Shown here: one piece after another, positions 5,470 through 11,794 of the stretch
Numbering within the stretch: the stretch's first letter is position 1
How the letters are laid out: each line of letters starts with the position of its first letter
Source: Candidatus Eiseniibacteriota bacterium
Lineage (GTDB): Bacteria > Eisenbacteria > RBG-16-71-46 > SZUA-252
DNA: 11,794 nt
NCBI GenBank assembly: GCA_016880395.1
Contig: JAEHDN010000099.1
Location: 1 to 11,794, forward strand
Direction of reading: 5' to 3'
Translations under genes and position numbers: made by a program
Notes under the pieces: generated by a model
Seen by the model: only the letters and a program-made list of their open reading frames with translations
The model's database searches: none
What the model was told of the DNA's origin: nothing

Positions 5470-6432
5470 ATGAAGATTTTATCTGCAACCGTTGTAGGGA
5501 CCGTCCTGGGTGCGTTGCTCGTGGCGGTGCCGGCGGTCCGCGCCGACGATCGCGACGACGACGTCCGGTACTGGTCGGCGGTACGTGGAGCTACGGTACT
5601 CGAATCGGGAATGGCCGTGGTTCCGGGTACGCGCATTTACTACGTGGTGGATGATCCGAAGTTCGATCTGTCCGGCTCGAACGAGACGGTCTATCTCGTC
5701 GAGGACGGGAGCGTCTATCGCGCCGGCGCGAAGGGCGTTCCAGTCGCGCTCGTGCACACGGGAGGAGGAGCGCACGAGGTCGTGGCGATTCCAGCGGAGT
5801 ATCGTCAGGACTGGATGGCCGTGGCGGCCGGCGACCGGCCGGTCCGCACCGTCGTGCCCGCGCGCATGACGTCGACGGCCGTTCCCACCATGATCGTCGT
5901 ACCGAGCGACCGCGTGTACACGGCCGACGGGCGTCCGATCTATTTCGACAACCGCATCCGCGAGGGCGGCCGGTATCAGGTGAGCAGCGCCAACCGCGCA
6001 CCGTCGGCGCGGGGCGCCACCTACCACCGCCACCATCGCACGTCGTCCGCACGGAAGGCGACCGCTCGACGCACGACTCATCGCAAGAGCTCCGCCACCA
6101 TGGCCTCGACCACGCGGAAGCACGCGTACCGGAACGGCTACAACGCCGGCTACCGGGCGGCGGCTGCCGAGCGGAAGGAGTCATCGGCGGAGTACACGGG
6201 CGTCTCCGCCATGAAGACGGCGGCCGCTCGCTATGCGGAAGAAGTGAGGAATCAGCCGGACGCGTACCAGATCAAGAACACCTGGTATCGGCGCGAGGCC
6301 GGCGGCTGGACGCGCGCGAGCTCCTGGCGCGGGCCGTTCGTCTACGTGGACAAGGGGAGCGTGCCGCGCGAGGTGATGGGCTCCGAGAAGCGGGGCAGCA
6401 AGCTCGGAACGATGGAGGTCATTGGAGACTGA
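5470..6432 (+). CDS. Exported protein of unknown function with basic linker and two related WY/GP-type modules
   Basis: I do not recognise a named family for this 320-residue protein. Residues 1-25 are a signal peptide ending VRA before Asp26, so it is periplasmic or surface-located. An N-terminal module (about 50-112) reads TRIYYVVDDPKFDL, then YLVEDGSVYRAG, then a strand ending IPAEYR. A C-terminal module (about 266-302) reads IKNTWYRREAGGWTRASSW, then GPFVYVDKGSVPREV. The two seem to share a pattern (aromatic strand, acidic or glycine turn, R-A-x, valine-rich strand, V/IP-x-E), suggesting a duplicated domain. Between them residues about 177-218 are rich in His, Arg, Lys, Ser and Thr, and 219-258 may form a helix. 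Start choice is firm: AAGGAGG at 5454-5460, nine bases before ATG. It is single-gene, with a strong terminator 28 bases downstream. Confidence 0.75.
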   Translation: MKILSATVVGTVLGALLVAVPAVRADDRDDDVRYWSAVRGATVLESGMAVVPGTRIYYVVDDPKFDLSGSNETVYLVEDGSVYRAGAKGVPVALVHTGGGAHEVVAIPAEYRQDWMAVAAGDRPVRTVVPARMTSTAVPTMIVVPSDRVYTADGRPIYFDNRIREGGRYQVSSANRAPSARGATYHRHHRTSSARKATARRTTHRKSSATMASTTRKHAYRNGYNAGYRAAAAERKESSAEYTGVSAMKTAAARYAEEVRNQPDAYQIKNTWYRREAGGWTRASSWRGPFVYVDKGSVPREVMGSEKRGSKLGTMEVIGD

Positions 6433-6459
6433 TCGAGCAACAGCTTCGGGGGGAATGGT

Positions 6460-6494
6460 GACCGGGGCCCGAGGAGGGCCCCGGTCTTTCGTTT
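6460..6494 (+). terminator. Intrinsic terminator after the exported-protein gene
   Basis: An 11-base-pair perfect stem (6460-6470 with 6476-6486) and a five-base loop are followed by the T-rich tail CTTTCGTTT (6486-6494). It begins 28 bases after the stop codon at 6432. This is the clearest rho-independent terminator in the window. Confidence 0.85.
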
Positions 6495-6516
6495 GGGCCG
6501 GCTTCGGGGCCGGCTC
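6495..6516. terminator. Second hairpin, near the 3' end of the VOC gene
   Basis: GCCGGC (6497-6502) pairs with GCCGGC (6509-6514) around the loop TTCGGG, extended by one G-T and one G-C pair (6495-6516). It lies just past the stop codon of the minus-strand VOC gene at 6520 and could help end its transcription. No T-run follows in that direction, so the role is uncertain. Confidence 0.45.
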
Positions 6517-6519
6517 CGA

Positions 6520-7437
6520 TCACCGCGTTCTACCTGCCGAGTGAGGGCCGGACGTCGAGCTGCGGGCCGCGTCTGCGGCCAGGAGTCGCACCGTGATGCC
6601 CCACGGGTCGCGCGCCGCCACACCGGCCTCGCTGGCCGAGACCTCGTATCCCGAAGCCTCGGCCCGCGCGATCGCCGAGTCCACGGCGCCGCGGTCCGGC
6701 AGGATGAGATCCCAGTGCAGGAGCCCCGCGTCATCCGGTCCGGCCACCGGCGAGCCGGCGGCCCAGGTGTTGAGGCCCACGTGATGGTGGTAGCCGCCGT
6801 AGGCGACGAAGAGGGCCCCCGGGTAGCCCTCGAACGTGATCTCGAATCCCAGCGCATCGACGTAGAACTCCCGGGCGCGCTCGAGATCCTGGACGTAGAA
6901 GTGCACGTGGCCGATGGTCGTCCCCTCCGGCAGCCCGTCGAAGGGGGCGCCTCCGCCCGCGCGCAGGAGCCCGTCCCCGTCGAGCGGCTCGTTGCCCATC
7001 CAGACCCCGCCCTTCTCGACCGGCCACTCGCTCCGCGGTCGATCCCGGTAGACTTCCACCGTGATCCCATCCGGATCGACGAGGTAGAGCGCCTCGCTCA
7101 CGCCGTGGTCGGACGCGCCGAGCCGGACGTCGCGCGCCATCGTATGGTCGAGGAATCGCCCGAGGTCTCCGCGCGAGGGAAGGAGCACCGCGAAGTGGTA
7201 GAGCCCGATGCGCCCGCGCTTCGGGACCGGCGTCGCTCCCCGCTGCTCGTGGAGCTCGAGCAGGGAGCCCTCGCCGCCGGGAATGCCGAGCCGCGCGACG
7301 GGCCCGTCGGCGTCCGCCTGCGACGGAGCGAGCTCGAACCCGAGCACGCTCCGGTAGTAGTCCACCGAGCGCTCGAGGTCCGCGACCCTGAGGGCGACTC
7401 CTCCGATTCTCGTCTGGGTTATGATGGACGTCTCCAT
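6520..7437 (-). CDS. Two-domain VOC (glyoxalase/catechol-2,3-dioxygenase CatE-like) protein
   Basis: A cytoplasmic protein of 305 residues contains two vicinal-oxygen-chelate domains (about 10-132 and 174-288), the layout of CatE/YfiE-type extradiol dioxygenases. Seen in the first domain: IGGVALRVADLERSVDYYR, GLYHFAVLLPSR, VSEALYLVDPDGITVEVY and RDRPRSEW. Seen in the second: IGHVHFYVQDLERAREFY, YHHHVGLNTW, LHWDLILPD and DPWGITVRL. In VOC enzymes metal is usually held by two His and one Glu. Here the first domain keeps His81 and Glu128 but has Ala15 at the usual first-His position. The second keeps His179 and several central His residues but has Arg where Glu is usual. The substrate cannot be told, and ring-cleavage activity is doubtful. 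The ATG at 7437 is the only plausible start and lacks a clear ribosome site. Its 5' end touches the divergent methyltransferase gene. Confidence 0.85.
   Translation of the reverse strand: METSIITQTRIGGVALRVADLERSVDYYRSVLGFELAPSQADADGPVARLGIPGGEGSLLELHEQRGATPVPKRGRIGLYHFAVLLPSRGDLGRFLDHTMARDVRLGASDHGVSEALYLVDPDGITVEVYRDRPRSEWPVEKGGVWMGNEPLDGDGLLRAGGGAPFDGLPEGTTIGHVHFYVQDLERAREFYVDALGFEITFEGYPGALFVAYGGYHHHVGLNTWAAGSPVAGPDDAGLLHWDLILPDRGAVDSAIARAEASGYEVSASEAGVAARDPWGITVRLLAADAARSSTSGPHSAGRTR
7420..7425 (+). promoter_or_regulatory. Possible -10 box (TATGAT)
   Basis: TATGAT matches the -10 consensus at five of six positions and would place a transcript start near 7432, a few bases before the ATG at 7436, giving a nearly leaderless mRNA for the methyltransferase. 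No good -35 is seen, so the call rests on one hexamer. Confidence 0.25.
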
Positions 7438-8317
7438 GAGCCACGGTAGAGAGCCTGCACCCGACCCCGAGATCCTGGAATACTACGCCCGTATCCCCGA
7501 AGAGACACGCCTCGAGGAAGGACCGTTCCAGCTCGAGCGTGTTCGCACCCAGGAGCTGATCGAGCGTCACGCGCCCCCGCCGCCCGCTCGCGTTCTCGAC
7601 GTCGGAGGCGGCGCCGGAGCCTACGCCCTGTGGCTCGCGCGCCGGGGCTACGAGGTCCATCTCCTGGACGCGTCCCCCCGGCTCGTGGAGGAGGCCCGCC
7701 GCCGAGGGGGCGCGGCGCACCTTGCCTCCTGTGCGCTGGGGGACGCCCGATCGATCCCCGTGCCCGACGCGTTCGCGGATCTCCTGCTCCTGCTCGGTCC
7801 CCTCTACCACCTCACCGCACGCGAGGATCGCGCGAAGGCGCTCGGCGAGGCGCGCCGCGCCCTCGAACCCGGCGGGGTGCTCCTCGCGGCGGCCATCTCA
7901 CGGTACGCGTCCGCCCTCGATGGTCTGTGCCGCGATCTCTACCGCGACCCCCGATTCGAAGCGATCGTGGAGCGCGATCTGGGCGAAGGCCAGCACCGGA
8001 ACGGAACCGAGCGCGACGACTTCTTCACGACGTCGTATTTCCATCGGCCGGACGAGCTCGAGAGCGAGGTTGCCGACGCCGGACTGGCGCTCGACGGTGT
8101 CTACGGGGTCGAAGGCCCAGGGTGGCTCCTCCCGGACTTCGAGGCGCGCTGGGCCGATCCGAGGCGGCGGGAGGATCTGCTCCGCGTGGCGCGGCAGCTC
8201 GAGAGGGAGCCTTCCATCCTGGGTGTGAGCGCGCATCTCATCGCCGTCGCGAGGCGACCTGTCGAAGACTTGACCATCCACTCGGGTCCCCGCTCCGCGG
8301 CGCGGCGGCCCGCCTGA
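7436..8317 (+). CDS. Class I SAM-dependent methyltransferase
   Basis: A cytoplasmic protein of 293 residues has the Rossmann-type SAM fold. Motif I is VLDVGGGAGAYALWLA at about 53-68, the acidic residue after strand 2 is Asp78 (HLLDAS), GDARSIP lies near 102-108 with Asp103, strand 4 is LLLLLGPLYHL at about 116-126, and LEPGGVLLAAAIS at about 144-156 is the post-strand-4 loop and strand 5. The C-terminal third (YFHRPDELESEVADAGLAL and onward) supplies the likely substrate cap. The methyl acceptor is unknown; the fold covers UbiE/Tam-like small-molecule methyltransferases. Start candidates are 7421, 7424 and 7436, none with a good ribosome site. I chose 7436 because it minimises overlap with the divergent VOC gene and follows a TATGAT box. 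The AAAGGAG of the next gene overlaps its stop codon by one base, so the two are probably co-transcribed and translationally coupled. Confidence 0.85.
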   Translation: MSHGREPAPDPEILEYYARIPEETRLEEGPFQLERVRTQELIERHAPPPPARVLDVGGGAGAYALWLARRGYEVHLLDASPRLVEEARRRGGAAHLASCALGDARSIPVPDAFADLLLLLGPLYHLTAREDRAKALGEARRALEPGGVLLAAAISRYASALDGLCRDLYRDPRFEAIVERDLGEGQHRNGTERDDFFTTSYFHRPDELESEVADAGLALDGVYGVEGPGWLLPDFEARWADPRRREDLLRVARQLEREPSILGVSAHLIAVARRPVEDLTIHSGPRSAARRPA

Positions 8318-8328
8318 AAGGAGCGATC

Positions 8329-9318
8329 ATGATTCCGAAGCGGACTCTGGGCACGAGGGGACTCGAGGTTTCGGCTCTTGGGCTCGGCTGCATGGGGATG
8401 TCGGAGTTCTACGGACGGACGGACGACGCGGAGTCGATCGCCACGATCCACCGCGCGCTCGACCTGGGCATCACGCTGATCGACACGGCGGACGTGTACG
8501 GGCCGTACACGAACGAGGTGCTCGTCGGCCGGGCGATCCGCGGGCGGCGCGAGCAGGTGGTGCTCGCGACCAAGTTCGGGAACATGCGCGGACCCGACGG
8601 GAAGTGGATCGGCCAGAACGGCCGGCCCGAGTACGTGCGCCAGGCGTGCGATGCCTCGCTCGAGCGCCTGGGCGTCGACCACATCGATCTCTACTACCAG
8701 CACCGCGTCGACCGGACGGTCCCCATCGAGGACACGGTCGGTGCGATGGCCGAGCTGGAGCGCGCGGGGACGATTCGCCATCTCGGTCTCTCGGAGGCCG
8801 CTCCGAACACCATCCGCCGGGCGCATCGCGTCCACCCGATCACGGCGCTCCAGACCGAGTACTCCCTCTGGACCCGCGACCCCGAGGAGGGCGCCCTGGC
8901 CGCCTGCCGGGAGCTTGGGATCGGGTTCGTCGCCTACAGTCCCCTGGGGAGAGGCTTCCTGTCGGGCCGCTTCCGGAAAGCGGAGGATCTGCCGGAGGAC
9001 GACTTCCGGCGCAACCATCCCCGCTTCCAGGGTGAGAACTTCCAGAGGAACCTGGACCTCGTCCGGCGCGTCGAGGAGATCGCGCGCGAGAAGAATTGCA
9101 CCCCGTCCCAGCTGGCCCTGGCCTGGCTCTTGTTCCGGGGGAGCGACATCGTCCCGATCCCGGGGACCAAGCGGCGCGCCTATCTCGAGGAGAACGTGAA
9201 GGCGCTCGTTGTGACGCTCACGGTGGAGGACATGCACCGGATCGACGAGGTCGCGCCGCGGGGGGTGACCGCCGGAACCCGCTACCCCGAACCTGGGATG
9301 GCCACGATCAACGGATAG
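8329..9318 (+). CDS. Aldo/keto reductase, NADP-dependent (AKR13-like)
   Basis: This cytoplasmic oxidoreductase of 329 residues, a normal family length, is predicted to reduce an aldehyde or ketone with NADPH. The barrel begins at RTLGTRGLEVSALGLGCMGM. The catalytic tetrad is complete: Asp52 and Tyr57 (IDTADVYGP), Lys82 (ATKFG) and His125 (LYYQHRVD). Strand motifs HLGLSEA (151-157), QTEYSLWTRD (175-184) and AYSPLGRGFLSGRF (202-215) are typical of the YakC/AKR13-type subgroup. The cofactor motif IPGTKRRAYLEEN lies near 277-289. The start at 8329 is firm: AAAGGAG at 8317-8323 lies five bases upstream, and the coding pattern before it belongs to the methyltransferase frame. It follows the methyltransferase by 11 bases in an apparent two-gene operon, but no shared substrate can be named. 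Confidence 0.93.
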   Translation: MIPKRTLGTRGLEVSALGLGCMGMSEFYGRTDDAESIATIHRALDLGITLIDTADVYGPYTNEVLVGRAIRGRREQVVLATKFGNMRGPDGKWIGQNGRPEYVRQACDASLERLGVDHIDLYYQHRVDRTVPIEDTVGAMAELERAGTIRHLGLSEAAPNTIRRAHRVHPITALQTEYSLWTRDPEEGALAACRELGIGFVAYSPLGRGFLSGRFRKAEDLPEDDFRRNHPRFQGENFQRNLDLVRRVEEIAREKNCTPSQLALAWLLFRGSDIVPIPGTKRRAYLEENVKALVVTLTVEDMHRIDEVAPRGVTAGTRYPEPGMATING

Positions 9319-9351
9319 CCGCGATGTGGGAGAGGTCGGCGCCCCTCCGGG

Positions 9352-9380
9352 GTGACGGGGGTCTCATGCCCCGGTATACT
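9352..9380 (+). promoter_or_regulatory. Candidate sigma-70-type promoter for the carboxypeptidase gene
   Basis: GTGACG (9352-9357, four of six -35 consensus bases) and TATACT (9375-9380, five of six -10 bases) are separated by the ideal 17 bases in the gap after the reductase gene. Two small GC stems overlap the region (9342-9352 and 9356-9373) and could also serve to end the preceding transcript. The predicted transcript start near 9387 falls at the start of the tandem repeat. Confidence 0.5.
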
Positions 9381-9385
9381 CCTCG

Positions 9386-9413
9386 ACTCGTCTCCATCCA
9401 CTCGTCTCCATCC
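9386..9413 (+). repeat. Perfect tandem 14-base repeat in the leader of the carboxypeptidase gene
   Basis: ACTCGTCTCCATCC occurs twice in direct succession (9386-9399 and 9400-9413), followed by the partial echo ACATCC. It lies between the candidate promoter and the ribosome site, so it would be in the mRNA leader. It may be a replication-slippage product or a regulatory element. Confidence 0.85.
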
Positions 9414-9433
9414 ACATCCCCACGGGAGTGTCC

Positions 9434-10939
9434 ATGGTAGCGCTCCGCGCGTTGAAGCAGCGTCTGACCGAGATCGACGATCTGAGCCGTGCTGCGTCCG
9501 TGCTGCGCTGGGACCAGACCACCTACATGCCGCCCGCAGGCGCCGGCGCACGCGCGCGCCAGATCGCCACGCTGTCCGGGCTCGCCCACGAGCGCTTCAT
9601 CGATGCCGAAACCGGCCGGCTCCTCGACGCCGCGGCGCGGGAGACCGCGTCGCTTCCGTTCGAGTCGGACGAGGCATCGCTCGTCCGCGTCACGCGGCAT
9701 CGCTGGGATCGCGACGTGCGGTTGCCGACGGCGCTCGTGGCGGAGACGGAGGAGCATGCAGCGGTCAGCTACCAGGCCTGGACGGTCGCCCGGCCGGCCG
9801 ACGATTTCGAGAGCGTTCGGCCGCATCTCGAGAAGACGCTCGAGCTGTCACGACGCACGGCCGAGTGCTATCCGGGCTACGACCACATCGCCGATCCGCT
9901 CATCGACTTCTACGACCACGGCATGAAGGCCGCCTCGGTCCGTGAGCTGTTCCATGGGCTCAGGCGGAGAATCGAGCCGCTCGTGGAGGCCATCGCCTCC
10001 AGACCCCAGGCAGATGCTTCCTGCCTCAAGCGGCGGGCGCCCCTCGAGACGCAGCTCGCCTTTGGGCTCGAGGTGATCCGCACGTTTGGCTTCGATTTCG
10101 ACCGCGGCCGCCAGGACCTCACGCGGCATCCGTTCATGACCCGCTTCGCGCACGGGGACGTGCGCATCACCACGCGTTGGCGGGAGGATGACCTCACCGA
10201 CTCGCTCTTTTCGACCCTCCACGAGTGCGGCCACGCGCTCTACGAGATGGGCATCGATCCCCGGCTCGACGGGACGCCGCTCGCCACCGGGGCCTCGGCC
10301 GGAATACATGAGAGCCAGTCGCGACTGTGGGAGAACCTCGTGGGGCGGAGCCGGGGCTTCTGGGAGCACTTCTACCCGCGGCTCCAGGCGGCGATGCCGG
10401 CGCAGCTCGGCGGCGTCCAGCTGGACCCGTTCCATCGCGCGATCAACCGCGTGGAACGCTCTCTCATTCGCACCGACGCGGACGAAGTGACCTACAACCT
10501 CCACGTCATGCTCCGGTTCGACCTGGAGCTGGATCTCCTCGAGGGCAGGGTCGCGGTGCGCGACCTCCCGCGCGTCTGGCGCGACCGGTTCGAGCAGTCG
10601 ATCGGACTCCCGGTGCCGAGCGACCGGGACGGCGTGCTCCAGGACGTCCACTGGTACCACGGGCTGATCGGTGGCGTCTTCCAGGGCTATACGCTCGGGA
10701 GCATCCTCTCGGCCCAGTTCTTCGCCACCGCGGTGAAGGCGCATCCCGGCATTCCGGACGAGATCCGGCGCGGCGCATTCGGCACGCTCCACGGATGGCT
10801 TCGGGAGAACGTGTACCGGCACGGCTCCAAGTTCACCCCGGACGAGCTGGTGCGGCGGGTGACGGGAAGCGATCTCTCCGTCGATCCCTACATGGCCTAT
10901 CTGGAAGGGAAGTACCGACCGCTCTACGGACTGGGGTAA
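9434..10939 (+). CDS. M32 family metallocarboxypeptidase (Taq carboxypeptidase type)
   Basis: This zinc carboxypeptidase of 501 residues, typical of peptidase family M32, removes amino acids from peptide C-termini, probably in the cytoplasm as no signal peptide is present. All signature motifs of the family are visible: HPF (232-234), DVRIT (242-246), HECGH (263-267) providing the two zinc His and catalytic Glu, HESQ (292-295) with third ligand Glu293, IRTDAD (345-350) and GVLQDVHW (400-407). The N-terminal LRWDQTTYMPPAGAGARARQ is also characteristic. The ATG at 9434 is chosen because GGGAG (9424-9428) lies five bases upstream; a GTG at 9428 falls inside that site. It has its own candidate promoter and a tandem repeat in the leader. 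It is convergent with the TPR gene, 39 bases away. Confidence 0.94.
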   Translation: MVALRALKQRLTEIDDLSRAASVLRWDQTTYMPPAGAGARARQIATLSGLAHERFIDAETGRLLDAAARETASLPFESDEASLVRVTRHRWDRDVRLPTALVAETEEHAAVSYQAWTVARPADDFESVRPHLEKTLELSRRTAECYPGYDHIADPLIDFYDHGMKAASVRELFHGLRRRIEPLVEAIASRPQADASCLKRRAPLETQLAFGLEVIRTFGFDFDRGRQDLTRHPFMTRFAHGDVRITTRWREDDLTDSLFSTLHECGHALYEMGIDPRLDGTPLATGASAGIHESQSRLWENLVGRSRGFWEHFYPRLQAAMPAQLGGVQLDPFHRAINRVERSLIRTDADEVTYNLHVMLRFDLELDLLEGRVAVRDLPRVWRDRFEQSIGLPVPSDRDGVLQDVHWYHGLIGGVFQGYTLGSILSAQFFATAVKAHPGIPDEIRRGAFGTLHGWLRENVYRHGSKFTPDELVRRVTGSDLSVDPYMAYLEGKYRPLYGLG

Positions 10940-10961
10940 GCGGGACCGGCGCCAGAGAGGC

Positions 10962-10978
10962 GCGCGGAGCCGCCGCGC
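10962..10978. terminator. Short GC hairpin between convergent genes
   Basis: GCGCGG (10962-10967) pairs with CCGCGC (10973-10978) around a five-base loop in the 39-base gap between the convergent carboxypeptidase and TPR genes. There is no T-run. It may end transcription in both directions, but such short stems are common in GC-rich DNA. Confidence 0.3.
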
Positions 10979-11794
10979 TCAGATCGCGTCCAGCCCGAGC
11001 CGCTTGACGAGCGCGGCATGGCGCGGATCGTGGCGGATCGGGTCGAGCCGCGGATGCACCCGCAGGAAGACGAGCCCGGTCGCCCGCTCGCGCACCGCCG
11101 TCTCGAGCCAGTCGAACGCCTCCTCGATGTCCCCGAGCGAGGCATGGAGCGCGGCGATGCCCCACGCCGACACGACGCGGCGCGATCGCGCCTCGGTCAG
11201 CTCGCCGAGCATGCGCCTCGCCTCGTCGATGTTCCCGCTGCTCGCCGCGAGGTGCGCGAGCCCGAACGAGGGTCCCGCGACGCCTCCGCTCAGAAGCCGT
11301 CCCTGCTCGTACTCCTTCCGTGACTCGTCGAAGCGGCCCAGGGCCTCGAGGGAGCGCGCGAGATCCGTGTGCGCCCCGTCGAAGCGCGGGTCGAGCTCGG
11401 TGGCCTTGCGGTAGTACACGAGCGACCGCTCGTAATCGCGGGAATAGTAGTAGGCGTCGCCGACCGAGGTGTGGATGATCATCGACATCGGATCGAGGCG
11501 GAGCGCCTGGAGCATGGCTTCCTGCCCCTCGGCGTAGCGCTCGGCGCAGTAGAGGACGCGCCCCAGCGTCTGATAGGCGTCCGCGAGCCCCGGGTTGAGC
11601 TCGGTCGCGCGCTTCAGCTCCCGGAGGGCGTCGGCCGGCCGGAGCTGTTGAGCTCGAATCGCTCCCAGGACCGTATGCGCCTCGGCCACGGAATCGTCCA
11701 GCGCGAGCGCCTTGAGCGCGGCCTCCTCCGCCTCGCGCGTGGCCTCGGCGGGGGGCGCCATGCCGCGCATCGCGCGGATGATGTGGCAGTCGGC
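10979..11794 (-). CDS. TPR-repeat protein, N-terminus cut by the window edge
   Basis: The C-terminal 271 residues of a tetratricopeptide protein are present. The frame stays open to the right edge, and the ATG at 11770 is probably internal, because the sequence on both sides of it continues a helical pattern. About five or six TPR units are visible, including AHTVLGAIRAQQLRPADAL, ADAYQTLGRVLYCAERYAEG, HTSVGDAYYYSRDYERSLVYY and AHTDLARSLEALGRFDES. The ending AFDWLETAVRERATGLVFLRVHPRLDPIRHDPRHAALVKRLGL is a familiar tail of large regulators in which an N-terminal Ser/Thr kinase, adenylate cyclase or winged-helix DNA-binding domain is followed by TPRs. Which of these precedes it here cannot be seen. 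TPRs mediate protein-protein contact. The stop codon at 10979 lies 39 bases from the convergent carboxypeptidase stop. Confidence 0.85.
   Translation of the reverse strand, partial: ADCHIIRAMRGMAPPAEATREAEEAALKALALDDSVAEAHTVLGAIRAQQLRPADALRELKRATELNPGLADAYQTLGRVLYCAERYAEGQEAMLQALRLDPMSMIIHTSVGDAYYYSRDYERSLVYYRKATELDPRFDGAHTDLARSLEALGRFDESRKEYEQGRLLSGGVAGPSFGLAHLAASSGNIDEARRMLGELTEARSRRVVSAWGIAALHASLGDIEEAFDWLETAVRERATGLVFLRVHPRLDPIRHDPRHAALVKRLGLDAI

Noticed and set aside
6493..7449. 318-codon open frame antisense to the VOC gene
   Set aside because: The product lacks domains, while the minus strand encodes two clear VOC domains.
7630..8328. N-terminal extension of the aldo/keto reductase by about 233 codons
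   Set aside because: The extension is an Arg/Pro/Gly-rich shadow of the methyltransferase, and a good ribosome site precedes the ATG at 8329.
8101..9237. 378-codon open frame antisense to the aldo/keto reductase
   Set aside because: The reductase has a full catalytic tetrad and ribosome site; the antisense product has no domain and arises from third-position GC bias.
9848..10822. 324-codon open frame antisense to the carboxypeptidase
   Set aside because: The M32 gene keeps every family motif on the plus strand; the antisense frame is a shadow.
1..11794. A multi-gene defence, mobile or biosynthetic system
   Set aside because: The genes are mostly single units on alternating strands with unrelated housekeeping-type families; no nuclease, integrase, transposase, toxin-antitoxin or synthase genes are present.

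Overview
The window is an ordinary stretch of chromosome from a GC-rich (roughly two-thirds G+C by eye) Gram-negative-type bacterium. Several proteins carry Sec signal peptides. The first gene combines a VCBS/FG-GAP propeller, an ASPIC/UnbV domain and a FlgD-like/type-IX-like C-terminal tail. That combination, together with a NagB-LmbE fusion protein, is typical of the FCB group; Candidatus Eisenbacteria or a close relative is my best guess. This is an inference from protein architecture, not from a marker gene. No rRNA, tRNA, CRISPR, insertion sequence or phage gene was seen.

Layout, left to right. Positions 17-47 hold a perfect hairpin that probably ends an upstream gene. A secreted seven-bladed propeller protein (82-1791, +) ends stop-to-stop on a convergent gene for a fused glucosamine-6-phosphate deaminase / PIG-L deacetylase (1788-3650, -). 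Across a divergent promoter region with a 6-1-6 dyad lies a small exported SnoaL/DUF4440-like protein (3767-4258, +). A 200-base stretch of lower GC follows, containing hairpins and a sigma-54-like sequence. Next come a YihY/BrkB membrane protein (4460-5368, -), a second divergent region with a perfect 6-1-6 palindrome and three CTCGAA boxes, and an exported protein of unknown function (5470-6432, +) closed by a strong terminator. A two-domain VOC/CatE-like protein (6520-7437, -) is divergent from, and touches, a class I SAM methyltransferase (7436-8317, +). The methyltransferase is coupled to an aldo/keto reductase (8329-9318, +). A promoter and a tandem 14-base repeat precede an M32 metallocarboxypeptidase (9434-10939, +). 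A TPR protein on the minus strand (10979-11794) runs off the right edge.

How the genes work together: most are single-gene units facing alternately, so there is no large pathway here. The only clear operon is methyltransferase-aldo/keto reductase. The fused deaminase/deacetylase could by itself carry out two consecutive steps of amino-sugar breakdown (N-deacetylation, then deamination to a fructose phosphate). I found no convincing new defence, mobile or biosynthetic system. The observations most worth following are the NagB-LmbE fusion, the dyad-containing divergent intergenic regions, the structured low-GC spacer, the duplicated domain of the unknown exported protein, and the interlocked VOC/methyltransferase starts.
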